This document shows, piece after piece, positions 52,740-60,611 of a stretch of DNA of 64,000 nucleotides (position 1 is the first letter of the stretch; every line of letters starts with the position of its first letter). The translations under genes and the position numbers were made by a program. The notes beneath the pieces were generated by a model. That model ran no database searches. It was given only the letters and a program-made list of their open reading frames with translations, and had not been told where the DNA came from. Source of the stretch: Xylanibacter ruminicola (GTDB lineage Bacteria > Bacteroidota > Bacteroidia > Bacteroidales > Bacteroidaceae); assembly GCA_015060625.1 (NCBI GenBank), contig SUYC01000017.1, positions 1-64,000 on the forward strand, written 5' to 3'.

Positions 52740-52770
52740 TTGTGAGATTAGATTTTTCGATGTAACTTTG
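52740..52770 (+). promoter_or_regulatory. Orphan consensus promoter
   Basis: TTG at 52740-52742 and TAACTTTG at 52763-52770, spaced 23 bp. No coding region follows; the first ATG gives ATG-TTT-TAG. Confidence 0.6.
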
Positions 52771-52776
52771 CACCCA

Positions 52777-52858
52777 CAATGTTTTAGCCAAGTTAATTAT
52801 TATCTACAAGTTTGAATAACTTCCAAAAGAAGAGCCTGTCGTGATGACAGGCCTTTCT
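52777..52858 (+). ncRNA. Candidate small RNA between an orphan promoter and a terminator
   Basis: About 80 nt from the expected start to a hairpin GCCTGTC (52834-52840), GTGAT, GACAGGC (52846-52852), then CTTTCTG. There is no open frame longer than two codons from an ATG. It could also be the scar of a deleted gene. The hairpin also ends the convergent glutaredoxin-like gene. Confidence 0.4.
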
Positions 52859-52863
52859 GTATG

Positions 52864-53163
52864 CTAACATCCTCTTCCATCAATACTGCAAGCAGCACCT
52901 TCGTCCTGAGGTCGTGGCTCCAGACCGACGTCCTTTGAGTAGAGTGTCACCGTGCCATCCTCCAGTACATAGCAAGGAATGCCCAAATCATCTACCGCCT
53001 TAGCCTCGTCAAACGCATGATGCGTATCGCGAAGCTTGATAAACTGCTTCAGGTTCCTGACGTGCTTTCCGATGTCAATCAACTCAAAATTAGGATTCCC
53101 TTCTACCTGCTTCTTGACATACTCACAGTCCGGGCAGGTCTCCATTACATACATCTTAATCAT
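52864..53163 (-). CDS. Glutaredoxin-like thiol protein
   Basis: 99 aa, MIKMYVMETCPDCEYVKKQV, with redox motif Cys10-Pro-Asp-Cys13 in a thioredoxin fold, and LGIPCYVLEDGTV supplying the cis-Pro region. The C-terminal tail has two further Cys (GAACSIDGRGC). Expected to carry out thiol-disulfide exchange in the cytoplasm. Single gene, convergent on the sRNA-like segment. Confidence 0.8.
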   Translation of the reverse strand: MIKMYVMETCPDCEYVKKQVEGNPNFELIDIGKHVRNLKQFIKLRDTHHAFDEAKAVDDLGIPCYVLEDGTVTLYSKDVGLEPRPQDEGAACSIDGRGC

Positions 53164-53291
53164 AATTCTTCGATTTTAAATTTTGCTATTTGCCGGCAAA
53201 TATACAAAATAATTCTAATAAAAGCATATTCGGTGCAACTTTTCTTCCATTCCATACGTCTAAAAGTTGAAGACTTTTAAAATTCAAGATT

Positions 53292-53660
53292 ATGAAACTA
53301 TTAGGAAACATCATCTGGCTCATCTTTGGTGGTTTGAACATCGCACTCGAGTACTTCGTTGCTGGATTAATTCTGATGATTACTATTATTGGTATTCCTT
53401 TCGGTCTGCAGAGCATGAAGCTTGGCATCCTCGCCCTGTGGCCATTCGGCACAAAGGTGGAGTGGATGCAGTCACAACCAGGTTGCCTGAGTACCTTCAT
53501 GAATATTTTCTGGTTTTTCATCGCTGGAATCTGGATATGTCTTACACATGCCTTCTATGGTTTCATCCTTTGTATCACCATCATCGGGATCCCATTCGGA
53601 AAGATGCATTTCCGCTTGGCAAAGTTAGCCATCTCACCATTCGGTAGAGCTGTTATCTAA
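53292..53660 (+). CDS. YccF-family inner-membrane protein
   Basis: 122 aa with two copies of the YccF signature: MITIIGIPFGLQSMKLG and CITIIGIPFGKMHFRLAKLA, each followed by a PFG turn, and four hydrophobic stretches. Function of the family is unknown. Lies 4 nt before a very short frame resembling the start of DUF4112. Confidence 0.85.
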   Translation: MKLLGNIIWLIFGGLNIALEYFVAGLILMITIIGIPFGLQSMKLGILALWPFGTKVEWMQSQPGCLSTFMNIFWFFIAGIWICLTHAFYGFILCITIIGIPFGKMHFRLAKLAISPFGRAVI

Positions 53661-53664
53661 AAAA

Positions 53665-53808
53665 ATGAAAGAAGAAATACGCCTGCAACGTCGTGCTGCC
53701 CTGATGGACAATAAAGTCTATCAGACGATGCAATCTCTAACACGCTATATGGACCGTTTCTATCTAGACGCGGTCATCGGTATAATGGTTGCTCATATTC
53801 TTCGGTAG
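53665..53808 (+). pseudogene. 47-aa fragment resembling the N-terminus of DUF4112
   Basis: The frame reads MKEEIRLQRRAALMDNKVYQ, then LTRYMDRFYLDAVIGIM and stops. DUF4112 proteins carry a MDxxFxLDxIIGxxPGxGD motif and two membrane helices, about 140 aa. Here the sequence ends in mid-motif, so I read it as a truncated gene. Confidence 0.4.
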
Positions 53809-53852
53809 TTTCCTTTATTCGGCGATAGCATCAATCTTCGCCTAATATGTCT

Positions 53853-54587
53853 TTACTTGTCTGGTTGCTGACCATCGTGTGCTTTCCATGCACACTCTGT
53901 TATCTTCATATCGGAGAACTTTGCAGTGAATGAGGACTCCTCAGGCGAACAGGCATAAACTCCAAAACTAATTTCGTCGGCACCAGCATACATGTGGCAG
54001 ATGCGCATCTGACTGAATGTCACTCCATCGGTAGAACACTCGATACAGTAATCATCTTCACGACGTGAAAAGCGATACCACATTGTTTTCACATCAGCGG
54101 GGATTGCCTGAGTCGCCCAATCGCTGTACCCCTTATTGGTTACTACGCTGCCCAAGTGCTGGTACTCGTCATTCTCATATTCCACAGATCCCTTCAGCCA
54201 GTTTTCTGAGTCGAGGTACATCACGACACCGCATTGATCAAAACGATGATGGCTTTCAGTAAAGTCAGTTTTGACAACAAAACTAAAAAACTTCTCGCGG
54301 GTTTTCATCTGTAGCACAGGGGCATTGTCATTCTGAAAATGATAGTAGGTGCGCTGCCATAGGTCAGTCTTGGGGGCTGTGGTGATAATGACAGTATCAC
54401 TTTTCAACTCAAAAGCCTTAGGCTTTCTGGTCCACTGAAGGCTATCCAGCGCTATGCAACCATTGTTGGCAAAAGCCTCTTTTACTTGGTCTGTAAACTC
54501 CATTGACGTTTCATTTTGTTTTGTCTGCTGTCCACAAGCCACGAGCATCATGGCAAGGCAAAGCATTGTTACATTTTTTAATTGCAT
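53853..54587 (-). CDS. DUF1349-type lipoprotein
   Basis: 244 aa with lipobox (LAMMLVACGQQ, Cys18). The rest matches the concanavalin A-like DUF1349 domain: TDLWQRTYYHFQNDNAP, FSFVVKTDFTESHHRFDQCGVVMYLDSENWLKGSVEY, and MRICHMYAGADEISFGVYACSPEE. The family is thought to bind carbohydrate. Lipidation puts it on the inner or outer membrane. No operon partner. Confidence 0.82.
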   Translation of the reverse strand: MQLKNVTMLCLAMMLVACGQQTKQNETSMEFTDQVKEAFANNGCIALDSLQWTRKPKAFELKSDTVIITTAPKTDLWQRTYYHFQNDNAPVLQMKTREKFFSFVVKTDFTESHHRFDQCGVVMYLDSENWLKGSVEYENDEYQHLGSVVTNKGYSDWATQAIPADVKTMWYRFSRREDDYCIECSTDGVTFSQMRICHMYAGADEISFGVYACSPEESSFTAKFSDMKITECAWKAHDGQQPDK

Positions 54588-54711
54588 ACGAACTCCGATT
54601 TAGATGCTAATATTATTATATATTTTGTTGCAAAGTTAGTTAATTCTGATGATTTTTGAGTAATTTTGCAGCTATAATTGAGAATAATTAATAAATTCCA
54701 CAGTCTTTGCA

Positions 54712-54860
54712 ATGCTATCTGATATTTTTAATCCAGCTCAAGATGGAGAAAGGGCATTATCGAGTCCATCGACCACCTGTCTGGCCAGGTAGGTTTTCGC
54801 GTTTGGCAGCAGTACGACAACAAACAGCCCTGGCCTGCATCAGCAAGTCAGGACTTATCT
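54712..54860 (+). pseudogene. Unrecognised frameshifted fragment
   Basis: From ATG 54712 the frame reads MLSDIFNPAQDGERA and soon stops. A shifted frame then gives IIESIDHLSGQVGFRVWQQ. It follows a TAATTTTG box (54661-54668). Looks like a decayed gene, but I cannot name it. Confidence 0.25.
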
Positions 54861-55154
54861 TCAGGTCCAAAACTCCTTTTCTCCGGTCTGATCCATCTGG
54901 CCCTGGCATTTGGGACAGGTATGTCCGTCCCACACACGGATTCGGTCGCTGCCGCACTGCAAACAGAGCCTGCCCACCTCGCTTCTGTACGAGGGTGCCA
55001 CGTCGGCGATAATCCCACCCACCACAATGTTTTGGATGGTCTTGCAGTCTGGGCACGACACGGCACGAATCTCCTGGCGGAAGAGTCCTCTGCCTTCGTA
55101 CACATCGGCTTCGTAGCCACATTCCTTACAGCGATATTTGAGTTTCCAAGCCAT
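54861..55154 (-). CDS. Small zinc-ribbon protein
   Basis: 97 aa from ATG 55154. Three CxxC pairs: YRCKECGY, VSCPDCKT and LCLQCGSD, with HTCPKCQGQ making a fourth, so it should bind two zinc ions. No enzyme domain. Such two-ribbon proteins often bind nucleic acid or serve as adaptors. Precedes nothing on its strand; the membrane protein gene at 55172 is just upstream and could be co-transcribed. Confidence 0.7.
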   Translation of the reverse strand: MAWKLKYRCKECGYEADVYEGRGLFRQEIRAVSCPDCKTIQNIVVGGIIADVAPSYRSEVGRLCLQCGSDRIRVWDGHTCPKCQGQMDQTGEKEFWT

Positions 55155-55171
55155 AAATATCACCTAGGCAG

Positions 55172-55432
55172 TTATGTGAGCTTCTTCCAAATCCAAAGTA
55201 CAGATACAGCACCTATCACACAGAACACGAAGTTGGTAAGATAACCCTTTCCAAATAGTTCGATGTTCAGCAGATGGCTGATGAATGTTCCTGCATAACT
55301 ACCTATGATACCTATAATAAGGTTCATACAACAACCCTTACCTTCACCGCTCATAATGCGGTTGGCAACATAGCCAATCAAGATACCAGTGATTATCGGC
55401 CACGCTGTAAAATCTGCAATGTGTTCTAACAT
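55172..55432 (-). CDS. GlsB/YeaQ/YmgE-like membrane protein
   Basis: 86 aa, three helices with Gly-rich packing (ITGILIGYVANRIMSGEGKGCCMNLIIGIIGSYAGT is the signature region, split by the GEGKG turn). Members are stress-induced transglycosylase-associated membrane proteins of unknown biochemistry. Between the zinc ribbon and DUF1294-like genes on the same strand. Confidence 0.85.
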   Translation of the reverse strand: MLEHIADFTAWPIITGILIGYVANRIMSGEGKGCCMNLIIGIIGSYAGTFISHLLNIELFGKGYLTNFVFCVIGAVSVLWIWKKLT

Positions 55433-55445
55433 ATCCTATATATTT

Positions 55446-55592
55446 TTATTTTATTACCAAAGCAATTAAAGCAATCTGAGCCAACAATATCAATGGCAAC
55501 CCGTACTTGAATTTCAAATGCATCGTTTTATGATGCCAGACTTGCATACCCAAGAGTGCGCCTATTGTGCCGCCAACTATCGTATCTGTCAT
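55446..55592 (-). CDS. DUF1294-like 48-aa membrane peptide
   Basis: Reads MTDTIVGGTIGALLGMQVWHHK, then FKYGLPLILLAQIALIALVIK. The GAxxGMxxxxHKTxxxxFxxGxP pattern is that of DUF1294. The domain normally has another helix before it, so this is a short or N-terminally trimmed member. Thirteen nt upstream of the GlsB-like gene. Confidence 0.6.
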   Translation of the reverse strand: MTDTIVGGTIGALLGMQVWHHKTMHLKFKYGLPLILLAQIALIALVIK

Positions 55593-55699
55593 TACTAATT
55601 TCTATTTCGCTGGCAAAGTTACAAAATTTCTCCGACTACATCGAGGTTTTATCCTTTTTTAAATTTTATCGCTTTCGTTAGAAATATTTGATTTGTCTT

Positions 55700-55729
55700 T
55701 TGTTATCTAATTGATTTTTAGTATCTTTG
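55700..55729 (+). promoter_or_regulatory. Promoter ahead of the interrupted 55755 gene
   Basis: TTG at 55700-55702 and TATCTTTG at 55722-55729. Confidence 0.6.
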
Positions 55730-55754
55730 CAGCAGAATCAAAAGTATTACTGCA

Positions 55755-55991
55755 ATGAGCCAAATTTGTATTCTGACCTTTTCAACGCTCGACAGCATAC
55801 CAACATCGGCACCTTTGGCATTCCTGATAGAAACAGTCAACGGTGATAACTAAGTCATAGGTACGCGAGAAAGGCCGTATCCGACCATCAAAACCAGCAA
55901 TTCGACATCAAAGCCGGATGGCGACCCAGCCGTAACAAGATACGAGGTCACCTTCACCGCCCGTAAAGCCCTCATTCCCTATTATAGGTGA
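55755..55991 (+). pseudogene. Small gene interrupted by an in-frame TAA
   Basis: From ATG 55755 the frame gives 32 residues (MSQICILTFSTLDSIPTSAP...), a TAA at 55851-55853, and then stays open without a frameshift for 45 more codons (RERPYPTIKTSNS...TRYEVTFTARKALIPYY) to a TGA at 55989. Protein-like composition on both sides of the stop suggests a single point mutation in a ~78-aa gene. No family recognised. It has a good promoter. Confidence 0.45.
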
Positions 55992-56062
55992 TGTTTTTAT
56001 CTAAAAAAGGAGGATAAAACAGAAGAAAACACAACTATTTCACTATTTTCTTCACAAAAAAT

Positions 56063-56092
56063 TTGTTTTTTGAAAATTAGTTTGTAACTTTG
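56063..56092 (+). promoter_or_regulatory. Promoter of the second Abi_2 locus
   Basis: TTG at 56063-56065 and TAACTTTG at 56085-56092. Confidence 0.65.
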
Positions 56093-56096
56093 CACC

Positions 56097-56152
56097 CAAG
56101 AGATCCCGGCACACTTCCCATAAGAACAGTGCAACACGCCGGGCCGTTTTTT
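56097..56152 (+). ncRNA. Structured leader RNA of Abi_2 locus 2 (abiF-RNA-like)
   Basis: CCCGGC (56105-56110) pairs with GCCGGG (56138-56143), enclosing CACT (56112-56115) and AGTG (56128-56131) with a 12-nt loop. The closing stem runs into CCGTTTTTTATATG, where ATG is the Abi start. The plan is the same as at 16784-16870: GC-rich closing stem, inner hairpin, then a GGGYCGTTTT tail touching the gene. Confidence 0.55.
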
Positions 56153-56154
56153 AT

Positions 56155-57051
56155 ATGCAATACAATAAACCCGCTATAACACTTACCCAGCAGATTCAGA
56201 CGCTGAAACAACGAGGTCTTATAATAAATGATGAAGCATATGCTGAACGTTTATTAGGTTCTATTGGCTATTTTAGATTGGCTCAGTATTGGCGTGTCTT
56301 AGAAGCTGACAAAGTCAATCATACTTTCAAGCCCAATAGTACTTTCGAGAAAGTCCTAGCACTTTATAACTTCGACAAAGAACTGAAAATATTGATATTC
56401 TCTGCACTCCAGACCATTGAGGTGGTTATGCGTGCGAAGGTTATCTATCATTTTTCAATGAAGCATGGTGCTTTCTGGTTTATGGACGAAAAACTGGCTG
56501 ACAAGAAGTCATCATTTGACGAGAACCTGGAGAAACTCCGTGCAGAAGTGAGTCGTTCATACGAAGATTTTATCAAGGACCACACGTTAAAATACGATAC
56601 TCCCGAAATACCTCCTGCGTGGAAAACGCTTGAAGTAGCATCTTTCGGTACACTCTCTAAACTATTCAGAAACTTCAACGACCCTGAGGTTAAGAAAAAG
56701 GTTGCCGACGATTTCAATATCCCTGGCTATAAATTCTTACGTAGTTGGATGAAGTGTCTAACCGTTGTCAGGAACTCCTGCGCACATCATGCACGCCTAT
56801 GGAACCAGCGTTTTCCTTTTGCTCCGATGCTCCCATCAAAAAGGATGCCGGCTGCATGGATTTCCCAAGTACCCACAGCTACAAAAAGTCTCTATTCGCA
56901 CCTCTGCTGCTTGGTATATTGGATGAATAGCATTGAACCAGGAAACCTATTCGTAACAGATTTCAAAAATCTGCTTACAAAATATCCTAATATTGACCCA
57001 AGTGCCATGGGATTCCCCCGAGGTTGGCAATCTGAACCACTCTGGCAGTAA
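56155..57051 (+). CDS. Abi_2 (AbiD/AbiF) family HEPN protein, copy 2
   Basis: 298 aa. Abi_2 pattern: ERLLGSIGYFRLAQYWRVL, YNFDKELKILIFSALQTIEVVMR, and C-terminal PRGWQSEPLW. HEPN motif RNSCAH with Arg206 and His211, followed by HARLWNQRF. It shares the full layout with copy 1 at 16875 but differs at most positions, so the two are old paralogs or independent arrivals, not a recent duplication. Probably triggers growth arrest by RNA cleavage upon phage attack. The T-run of the leader RNA ends 3 nt before its ATG. Own terminator at 57071. Confidence 0.88.
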   Translation: MQYNKPAITLTQQIQTLKQRGLIINDEAYAERLLGSIGYFRLAQYWRVLEADKVNHTFKPNSTFEKVLALYNFDKELKILIFSALQTIEVVMRAKVIYHFSMKHGAFWFMDEKLADKKSSFDENLEKLRAEVSRSYEDFIKDHTLKYDTPEIPPAWKTLEVASFGTLSKLFRNFNDPEVKKKVADDFNIPGYKFLRSWMKCLTVVRNSCAHHARLWNQRFPFAPMLPSKRMPAAWISQVPTATKSLYSHLCCLVYWMNSIEPGNLFVTDFKNLLTKYPNIDPSAMGFPRGWQSEPLWQ

Positions 57052-57070
57052 TCAACACTATATATGAGAA

Positions 57071-57108
57071 TAGGCTCTGAAAGCATGTCTTTTAGAGCCT
57101 ATTTTAGT
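57071..57108 (+). terminator. Terminator after the second Abi_2 gene
   Basis: TAGGCTCT (57071-57078) pairs with AGAGCCTA (57094-57101), followed by TTTTAG. The next -7 box (TATCTTTG, 57114-57121) begins right after. Confidence 0.65.
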
Positions 57109-57141
57109 ATCTGTATCTTTGCGCCATAATCCAATCGCATT

Positions 57142-57597
57142 ATGGCAACCAACACAAAAACTAACACTTATCAGCTCCATCTCAAAGGCTTTGTCGGAGG
57201 ATATGACTTCGACGCTGATTACGTGGACTTCGTTCTCGGAAAGAATAAGGACAACGAGGTCAACGTCCTGATTGACTCGCTCGGCGGACAGTCAAGCACC
57301 GCCCTGAGCATCTTCTCGGCATTCAAACTCCATGGCAACGTCAACGTACATTTCGTCGGTATGAACGCTTCGGCAGCCACCATTGCATCACTAGGCGCGA
57401 AACATATCTCAATGGACGCCTCTGCCATGTACCTCGTACATAAATGCAGCATCGGCTTCTGTGAATGGGGCCAGCTTAACAGCGACGGTCTGCAGGCGCT
57501 CATCCTCCGTATGCATGTGTTGAACGACGTCCCCTTCATTCCCAACAGCGACTTCCCCCTACAACACCAAACATATGTCCACAGATTAAATATCTAG
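57142..57597 (+). CDS. Truncated ClpP-like (prophage head-maturation type) protease
   Basis: 151 aa. ClpP fold with VLIDSLGGQSSTALSIFSAF, nucleophile Ser77 in GMNASAATIASLG and His100 in YLVHKCS. Bacteroidales relatives are phage or element-borne Clp proteases of 300 residues or more. After residue ~120 the usual helix is replaced by unrelated sequence (MHVLNDVPFIPNSDFP) and the frame stops, so the Asp of the triad and the C-terminal part are lost. Possibly inactive. Own -7 box and terminator. Confidence 0.65.
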   Translation: MATNTKTNTYQLHLKGFVGGYDFDADYVDFVLGKNKDNEVNVLIDSLGGQSSTALSIFSAFKLHGNVNVHFVGMNASAATIASLGAKHISMDASAMYLVHKCSIGFCEWGQLNSDGLQALILRMHVLNDVPFIPNSDFPLQHQTYVHRLNI

Positions 57598-57602
57598 TAC
57601 TC

Positions 57603-57643
57603 GTCCTGCTATCTATAATTTTCACACTTATCGATAGCAGGAC
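57603..57643 (+). terminator. Hairpin after the ClpP-like gene
   Basis: GTCCTGCTATC (57603-57613) pairs perfectly with GATAGCAGGAC (57633-57643) around a 19-nt loop, followed by TTGTTG. Confidence 0.6.
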
Positions 57644-57730
57644 TTGTTGCTCTCTCATTCATATCATCATGCAGCAACACGGATGATAGTGATTATAGCA
57701 TCATGCTTAACTATTACGACGAATCCACCC

Positions 57731-57913
57731 AACTACCACGTGAGCATCCACCGCTTCGCCACTAAAATAGAAAAGTACGTAATGAAGAACCCCGAAGAAA
57801 AAGCAAGTTCTCTCTACCCAGAAGTAAGAAATAACATCACCAAAGCCGCCCAGGCTGGAGGTATTAAACTTGTAATATCCATAATAACAACCCCTACTTT
57901 TAAAATATTCTAA
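57731..57913 (+). pseudogene. Unrecognised gene fragment in a 490-bp gap
   Basis: A frame with protein-like composition (YHVSIHRFATKIEKYVMKNP, then EEKASSLYPEVRNNITKAAQ) but without a credible start; an internal ATG lies at 57782. The remainder of 57644-58136 holds TAAATTTG-like boxes and AT-rich DNA but no gene I can support. Confidence 0.25.
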
Positions 57914-58136
57914 AATATCAGCAAATACCCCAGTTTTTAACAAAGAAAATAGTAAATTTGTACTCAATTAGTAAACTTTGGCCCTGCCATCCTTACTACC
58001 CGACAAAGACCACTTGGCAATAATGCCAACATATTTATGAGATATACGAACTCCCTTTCAGTGTATTAAAAGGCTTGGTCGCCTGTCGGAACACTGTTTG
58101 GGAGTTTCCGTTTTATAATACGGTTAAATTCAAAAG

Positions 58137-59183
58137 ATGACTGAGAGTAATGAATTTCCATCATCAAGGATGGAGTCCTTATATAATGACGCTTGTCAAA
58201 TCATAGAATCAGCACGCAACAATGCTGTTCGAAGTGTTGACTTTTGTCGAGTTCAGATGTACTGGCATTTAGGTCAGCGCATCTTTGTTGAAGAACAACA
58301 AGGAAAAGAACGTGCAGACTATGGTACATATCTACTCCAGAATCTTTCTAAGAGGTTGGAGCCAGAATTCGGAAGTGGATTTGGCTATCGTCAACTCAAA
58401 TTTTGCCGTCAATTTTATAGAACTTATCCAAATGGGAACACACTGCGTTCCCAATTGAACTGGTCTCAGTACCGTAGACTGATTCAGATAGAAGATCCCG
58501 ACAAGCGTGAGTATTACGAGCTGGAGTCTGTCAATAACGGATGGACCGCTCGTGAAACGGAACGTCAGATTAGCTCCATGCTCTATGAGCGCCTTCTCAT
58601 GAGCAATAACAAAGAAAGTGTATTAGCCGTTGCACGAAAGGAAAGAATCCCTGAGTCTCCTACAGAAATCATAAAGGATCCCATGGTACTGGAGTTCCTG
58701 GGGCTTCATCGAGAAGCAAGCTACTACGAAAAGGATTTGGAAGGGGCCATCATGTCGCACCTTACTGATTTCTTGCTTGAAATGGGGAAAGGCTTTTCTT
58801 TTGTAGCTAGGCAAAAACGATTATTACTGGAAGACGATGAGTTCTTTGCGGATCTTGTTTTCTACAACCGCTTGCTTCGCTGTCATGTAGTGATAGAACT
58901 AAAGACAGGAACACTGACACACCAAGATCTGGGGCAGCTTCAAATGTACGTGAACTATTATGATCGCAACGAGAAATTGCCCGATGAAAATCCGACTATA
59001 GGCATCCTCCTCTGTACAGAGAAGAATAATACTGTAGTACGAATGACATTACCAGAGGACAATAAAACAATCCTTGCCAGTGAGTATCGTCTCTATCTGC
59101 CCACCACCGAACAACTCGTAAACGAGGTTAATGAAGTGAAGCGGTTGGCTCAACAGAAAAGCAATGCAAGTGAACAGTTATAA
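58137..59183 (+). CDS. YhcG / DUF1016 PD-(D/E)XK nuclease
   Basis: 348 aa, the usual length. N-terminal DUF1016_N helices (VQMYWHLGQRIFVEEQQGKERADYG; FGYRQLKFCRQFYRTYP; LNWSQYRRLIQI) and a C-terminal nuclease fold with Asp239 in FFADLVFYN and Glu254-x-Lys256 in VVIELKTG. Proteins of this family often sit in restriction-modification and defence loci; the target is not established. Followed by vsr debris and a PLD-domain gene, consistent with a decayed defence island. Confidence 0.88.
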   Translation: MTESNEFPSSRMESLYNDACQIIESARNNAVRSVDFCRVQMYWHLGQRIFVEEQQGKERADYGTYLLQNLSKRLEPEFGSGFGYRQLKFCRQFYRTYPNGNTLRSQLNWSQYRRLIQIEDPDKREYYELESVNNGWTARETERQISSMLYERLLMSNNKESVLAVARKERIPESPTEIIKDPMVLEFLGLHREASYYEKDLEGAIMSHLTDFLLEMGKGFSFVARQKRLLLEDDEFFADLVFYNRLLRCHVVIELKTGTLTHQDLGQLQMYVNYYDRNEKLPDENPTIGILLCTEKNNTVVRMTLPEDNKTILASEYRLYLPTTEQLVNEVNEVKRLAQQKSNASEQL

Positions 59184-59217
59184 CTCAATTTAAAAGAAAA
59201 GAAGCAATGACGAATAA

Positions 59218-59412
59218 ATAGATATCTTTGCTCACCAATACACAGTATGGGAGTGTGAACTGAAACCAGCAAAACGTGAAGATACATTGGATGCTATTGC
59301 TTTTACGCTGAATCATATATGGTTACAGGATCGAAGTACAAAAATGCCTGCATATACAGATGTTGATGAAAGTATGAAAGATGTGATAGCAGCAGAAGAA
59401 TCGCAAAAATAA
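59218..59412 (+). pseudogene. vsr: C-terminal remnant of a Vsr (very short patch repair) endonuclease
   Basis: In one frame the DNA reads HQYTVWECELKPAKREDTLD followed by AIAFTLNHIW. VWECELK plus a TL-rich helix is the Vsr C-terminal signature. The N-terminal two thirds, including the catalytic region, are missing and no start is present. Vsr genes accompany cytosine methyltransferase genes, so an R-M locus probably once stood here. Confidence 0.55.
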
Positions 59413-59430
59413 GAACAAAAACCAGAGGTT

Positions 59431-60573
59431 ATGAAATTACTTACAGAACAACAACAAATAGACATCCTACGCAATAGGTGTGATAAAGTCCAAAAAAGAA
59501 TTTGGATTTCTTCTCCTTACATAGGCTCATTGAAAGATATACAGAAGATAATTGGCGGCAAGTGGCTGCTGCCATCTGTTGATTGTAGAATTCTAACCGA
59601 TGTGGATTCAGGCTTTATCAGAGATGATACATTTGATGAATTCGTAAGTAACAATAAGGAAGTGAGAAGTTTGGACAGCCTTCATGCTAAAATCTATATT
59701 ATAGATGATTGGTGTTTGGTTACTTCAGCCAACCTTACTGGGACAGCTTTCCTTTGTAGGTATGAGATGGGCATAGCAACAAATGATATTTCAGAAATTG
59801 AAAAAACATTTGTTCGCTGGTGGAATATGGCAAAGGCAGTAACTGATCTTACAAAGAAACCGTCAAAAGGACTTGTAGATTATCAAGATGGTCATTCCTT
59901 CAAAAAGAAATTCAAAGCACCTCCTTATAATAGTGGAAAGCAAGACAAATATGATGCCATATGTGAAAAGTATAAAGATTTTGCATGCCTATATGAAAAA
60001 ACAACGGGGCGCAATCAACAAATGGTTTCTGACGGATTTACCTTGCTTCAAGAGGTTGATTATCTGTTTAATTATCTATATCACGACCATCCCAATACTC
60101 CATCTCATGGTCAGAAAGTTGCTAGAATCTTAAATAGCCAACAAAAGGTGAAGGAAATCAAGCAATACTTTAGGGACATGTGCGCTTATTATGAGAAGGA
60201 CCCTCAGAAATGGAGATTAAAGAGAACTAAAACAGTCCAATCGCTGTTGTCTCCTAATTCCATCAAAAAGATTGGATGGAATGAAGCTAAAGAAGTTGTT
60301 CTATGCCTTCATTGTTTGTCAAGCTATCCTATAAATAGGACAAAATTTCTTAATCCTAAGAATAATGATATAAAGGATATAATAGACTGTTGGAATCAAT
60401 TACTTCATACAGGCAAAATTGATTCTACGAAAATAAAGTATGTTACTGACAGATTGAATAATTTCGGATTGTCAAGCATATATGAATTAATTGGTTGGTT
60501 TTACCCTGACAAATATCCTTTGATGAACGAGAACTCTCATTGTGGTATGCGTTTCTTCGGTTATACAATATAG
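59431..60573 (+). CDS. PLD-domain protein with unknown C-terminal region
   Basis: 380 aa, AT-rich. Residues ~1-145 are a phospholipase D-like nuclease domain with one HKD motif (His85-Ala-Lys87, Asp92) and SANLTGTAF. Two such motifs make an active site, so it would work as a dimer, as in BfiI-type or Nuc-like nucleases. Residues ~170-380 match nothing I know; they are helical with YLYHDHPNTPSHGQKVARIL and GLSSIYELIGWFYPDKYPLMN. It follows the vsr remnant by 18 nt and may be the surviving nuclease of a restriction or other defence system. Confidence 0.75.
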   Translation: MKLLTEQQQIDILRNRCDKVQKRIWISSPYIGSLKDIQKIIGGKWLLPSVDCRILTDVDSGFIRDDTFDEFVSNNKEVRSLDSLHAKIYIIDDWCLVTSANLTGTAFLCRYEMGIATNDISEIEKTFVRWWNMAKAVTDLTKKPSKGLVDYQDGHSFKKKFKAPPYNSGKQDKYDAICEKYKDFACLYEKTTGRNQQMVSDGFTLLQEVDYLFNYLYHDHPNTPSHGQKVARILNSQQKVKEIKQYFRDMCAYYEKDPQKWRLKRTKTVQSLLSPNSIKKIGWNEAKEVVLCLHCLSSYPINRTKFLNPKNNDIKDIIDCWNQLLHTGKIDSTKIKYVTDRLNNFGLSSIYELIGWFYPDKYPLMNENSHCGMRFFGYTI

Positions 60574-60611
60574 CAAGTTAATATGTATTCATCAAGATAA
60601 ATTACACATAT

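Noticed and set aside
55851..55853. TAA within the 55755 gene as a recoding site
   Set aside because: TAA is not used for selenocysteine or pyrrolysine, and no slippery or structural signal was seen; a nonsense mutation is simpler.
16875..57051. The two Abi_2 genes as a recent duplication
   Set aside because: They share motifs but differ at most residues and in DNA, unlike the 279-bp identical block elsewhere in the window.
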